A stretch of DNA of 64,000 nt from positions 682,001 through 746,000 of the forward strand of contig OZ253559.1 in the NCBI GenBank assembly GCA_965262785.1, given 5' to 3'. Positions 62,747 to 64,000 of the stretch are shown here, in pieces. This DNA is from G965218495 sp965262785 (GTDB taxonomy: Bacteria > Bacteroidota > Rhodothermia > Rhodothermales > Bin80). Position numbers and translations under genes: made by a program. The notes below the pieces were generated by a model. The model did no database searches. It was not told the origin of the DNA and saw only the letters and a program-made list of their open reading frames with translations. Positions within the stretch are counted from its first letter, which is position 1. Every line of letters starts with the position of its first letter.

Positions 62747-64000
62747 ATGTTCGTCCGTACCGTCCGACGCAAGACCACCCAGAACGTTAGCGTACAGATT
62801 GTCGAATCAACCCGCGTACCCGGCAAGGGACCGCGGCAGCGGATCGTCAAGCATATGGGCTCTGCTCCGGAAGGGCCGCTGCTGGAGGCGCTGGTGCGGT
62901 TGGCGCACCGGGCGAAGCTGCGGCTCCTGGAAGAGAGACAGCCCTCCTTGTTTCCTATAGAGTACTTGGCCGAACGCGTGCAAGGGGCCCGCCATGGCAG
63001 CCAGAGCGACCAGCCGCTTCCCATACCCGATGCACGCAAGCTGGCGGAGACCAAGCGTCTGACTATGGGCTTTCACGAGGTCTTCGGGGCGCTGTACGAT
63101 CGGCTGCACTTTCAGAAGGTCTTCGGGGCCCGCAAAAAGATGGCGGCGCGCCTGTTTCGCCAGGCCGTGCTGATGCGACTGGCCGCGCCGGGCTCCAGCA
63201 AGCGCGCGTGCTGTGACAAGCTTTCCAAGCACCATGGCGTGGAAGTGAACCCGGACAAGTTCTACCGCATGATGGACGCGGTCAATGACGACCGGATTGC
63301 ACGGCTGCAGTCGATCGTCTCGCATGAAGTGCGCGGACTCTTGCAAGAGCATGTGGACGTCCTCTTCTTCGACGTAACCACGCTTTTCTTCGCCAGCGAC
63401 AAGGCCGATGATCTTCGCAAGAAGGGATTCAGCAAAGACGGTAAGCCGCAGAAGGTGCAGGTCGTTCTGGCCTTGTTCCAGAGCGTGGAGGGGCTGCCGA
63501 TAGGATATGAGTTGTTTCCAGGTAGCACGACCGATGTGCGCACGCTCAAGCCGGCACTGAAGGCCCTGCGGGAGCGCTTTGAGATAGGCCGGGTGGTCTT
63601 GGTTGCGGACGCCGGGATGCTGAGCCAGGGCAACCTGGACCTGCTCGCCTCCCAGGGTTGGGACTGGGTGGTCGCGGCGCGCCTACGCAGCTTGCCACGC
63701 AGGATGGAGGCCGAGCTTTTTGAGTCCCATGACTGGGTCGCGGTCAGCGAAGATATCAGCGTAACAGAATTGCAATTAAAGGGCCAGCGTCTGGTGTTGC
63801 GCCACAGCAAGAAGCGGGCGGCCAAGGATGTCCATGAACGTGATAGAATCGTAGAGAAGCTCAAGCGTCGCCTAACGCAAGGCATTAAGGGAAGCGGCAA
63901 ACGAGGCCGCTTTCTCAAGGTGGACCGCGATGCCGTGGAGCTGAACCAGGATGCCATTGACCGGGACGCATGCTTTGACGGGCTCCACGGTGTTTGGACC
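62747..64000 (+). CDS. IS1634-type transposase, C-terminus cut by window edge
   Basis: 418 codons from ATG 62747 without a stop up to the window end. It begins MFVRTVRRKTTQNVSVQIVE and has the first two catalytic blocks: VLFFDVTTLFFASDKADD (first D) and VVLVADAGMLSQGNLDLL (second D), with the intervening LRKKGFSKDGKPQKVQVVLALF. The third acidic residue would be beyond the edge. The N-terminal shape and catalytic spacing resemble IS1634 members, but it is clearly different from the two related transposases at 47514 and 52760, so it represents a separate element type. A frame of this length without defects suggests an intact gene. Confidence 0.88.
   Translation, partial: MFVRTVRRKTTQNVSVQIVESTRVPGKGPRQRIVKHMGSAPEGPLLEALVRLAHRAKLRLLEERQPSLFPIEYLAERVQGARHGSQSDQPLPIPDARKLAETKRLTMGFHEVFGALYDRLHFQKVFGARKKMAARLFRQAVLMRLAAPGSSKRACCDKLSKHHGVEVNPDKFYRMMDAVNDDRIARLQSIVSHEVRGLLQEHVDVLFFDVTTLFFASDKADDLRKKGFSKDGKPQKVQVVLALFQSVEGLPIGYELFPGSTTDVRTLKPALKALRERFEIGRVVLVADAGMLSQGNLDLLASQGWDWVVAARLRSLPRRMEAELFESHDWVAVSEDISVTELQLKGQRLVLRHSKKRAAKDVHERDRIVEKLKRRLTQGIKGSGKRGRFLKVDRDAVELNQDAIDRDACFDGLHGVWT

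Overview
The window looks like chromosomal DNA of a carbohydrate-degrading bacterium of the FCB group, most likely a Rhodothermota (Rhodothermales-like) lineage. That assignment is inferred from gene content: long secreted proteins with a Por/T9SS-like C-terminal module (VPNPY, ATIRIFTLNGTLIKTI, ASGVYLVHVT), Tat-exported sugar oxidoreductases and isomerases, DUF1080 proteins, sulfatases and a PVC-type haem protein. No rRNA or tRNA gene was seen.

Layout. 0-1.2 kb: two overlapping minus-strand genes resembling IS256 (mutator) transposases, one without a recognisable catalytic triad. 1.3-8.1 kb: two tandem, nearly identical genes for large secreted proteins, the first lacking its 5' end. 8.6-14.3 kb: a plus-strand sugar-acid cluster (LarA-like racemase, beta-hydroxyacid dehydrogenase, beta-propeller lactonase, Tat sugar isomerase/epimerase, Gfo/Idh/MocA dehydrogenase). 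14.7-16.1 kb: a lipoprotein amidohydrolase on the minus strand. 16.2-17.6 kb: decayed transposon remains. 18.5-26.3 kb: a second sugar cluster (small DMT transporter, aldo/keto reductase, VCBS-DUF1080-DUF1080 protein, ThuA-glucose dehydrogenase fusion, Tat isomerase).

26.7-50.2 kb: a complete type I-E CRISPR-Cas locus (cas3, casA-E, cas1, cas2) followed by a very large array. I count 128 repeats before an IS21 element, 14 more before an IS1634-type element with extra non-array DNA, and 6 at the distal end, the last two degenerate: 148 repeats in what was one array of about 14 kb. The IS21 element sits inside one spacer with a 6-bp target duplication (CCCAGG); removing it and one copy restores a 33-nt spacer. 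The base just after the repeat is almost never A (3 of 147), which suggests a PAM-derived last repeat base.

50.6-59.1 kb: a minus-strand operon read from right to left: Tat sulfatase, lipoprotein sulfatase, CBM9-like protein, DUF1080 protein, Gfo/Idh/MocA oxidoreductase. The DUF1080 gene is split by a 2170-bp IS1634-type element; excising it with one TTAG duplication restores the reading frame. 59.1-62.3 kb: a divergent SGNH / PVC-type haem / cytochrome c protein. 62.7-64.0 kb: the start of another IS1634-type transposase, cut by the window end.

Taken together, the sugar genes suggest desulfation and 3-keto-glycoside style breakdown of polysaccharides: oxidoreductases that could oxidise a sugar ring, DUF1080 proteins that could cleave the keto-glycoside, and isomerases, lactonase, racemase and dehydrogenase for the products. 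This is inference from families; no substrate can be read from the sequence.
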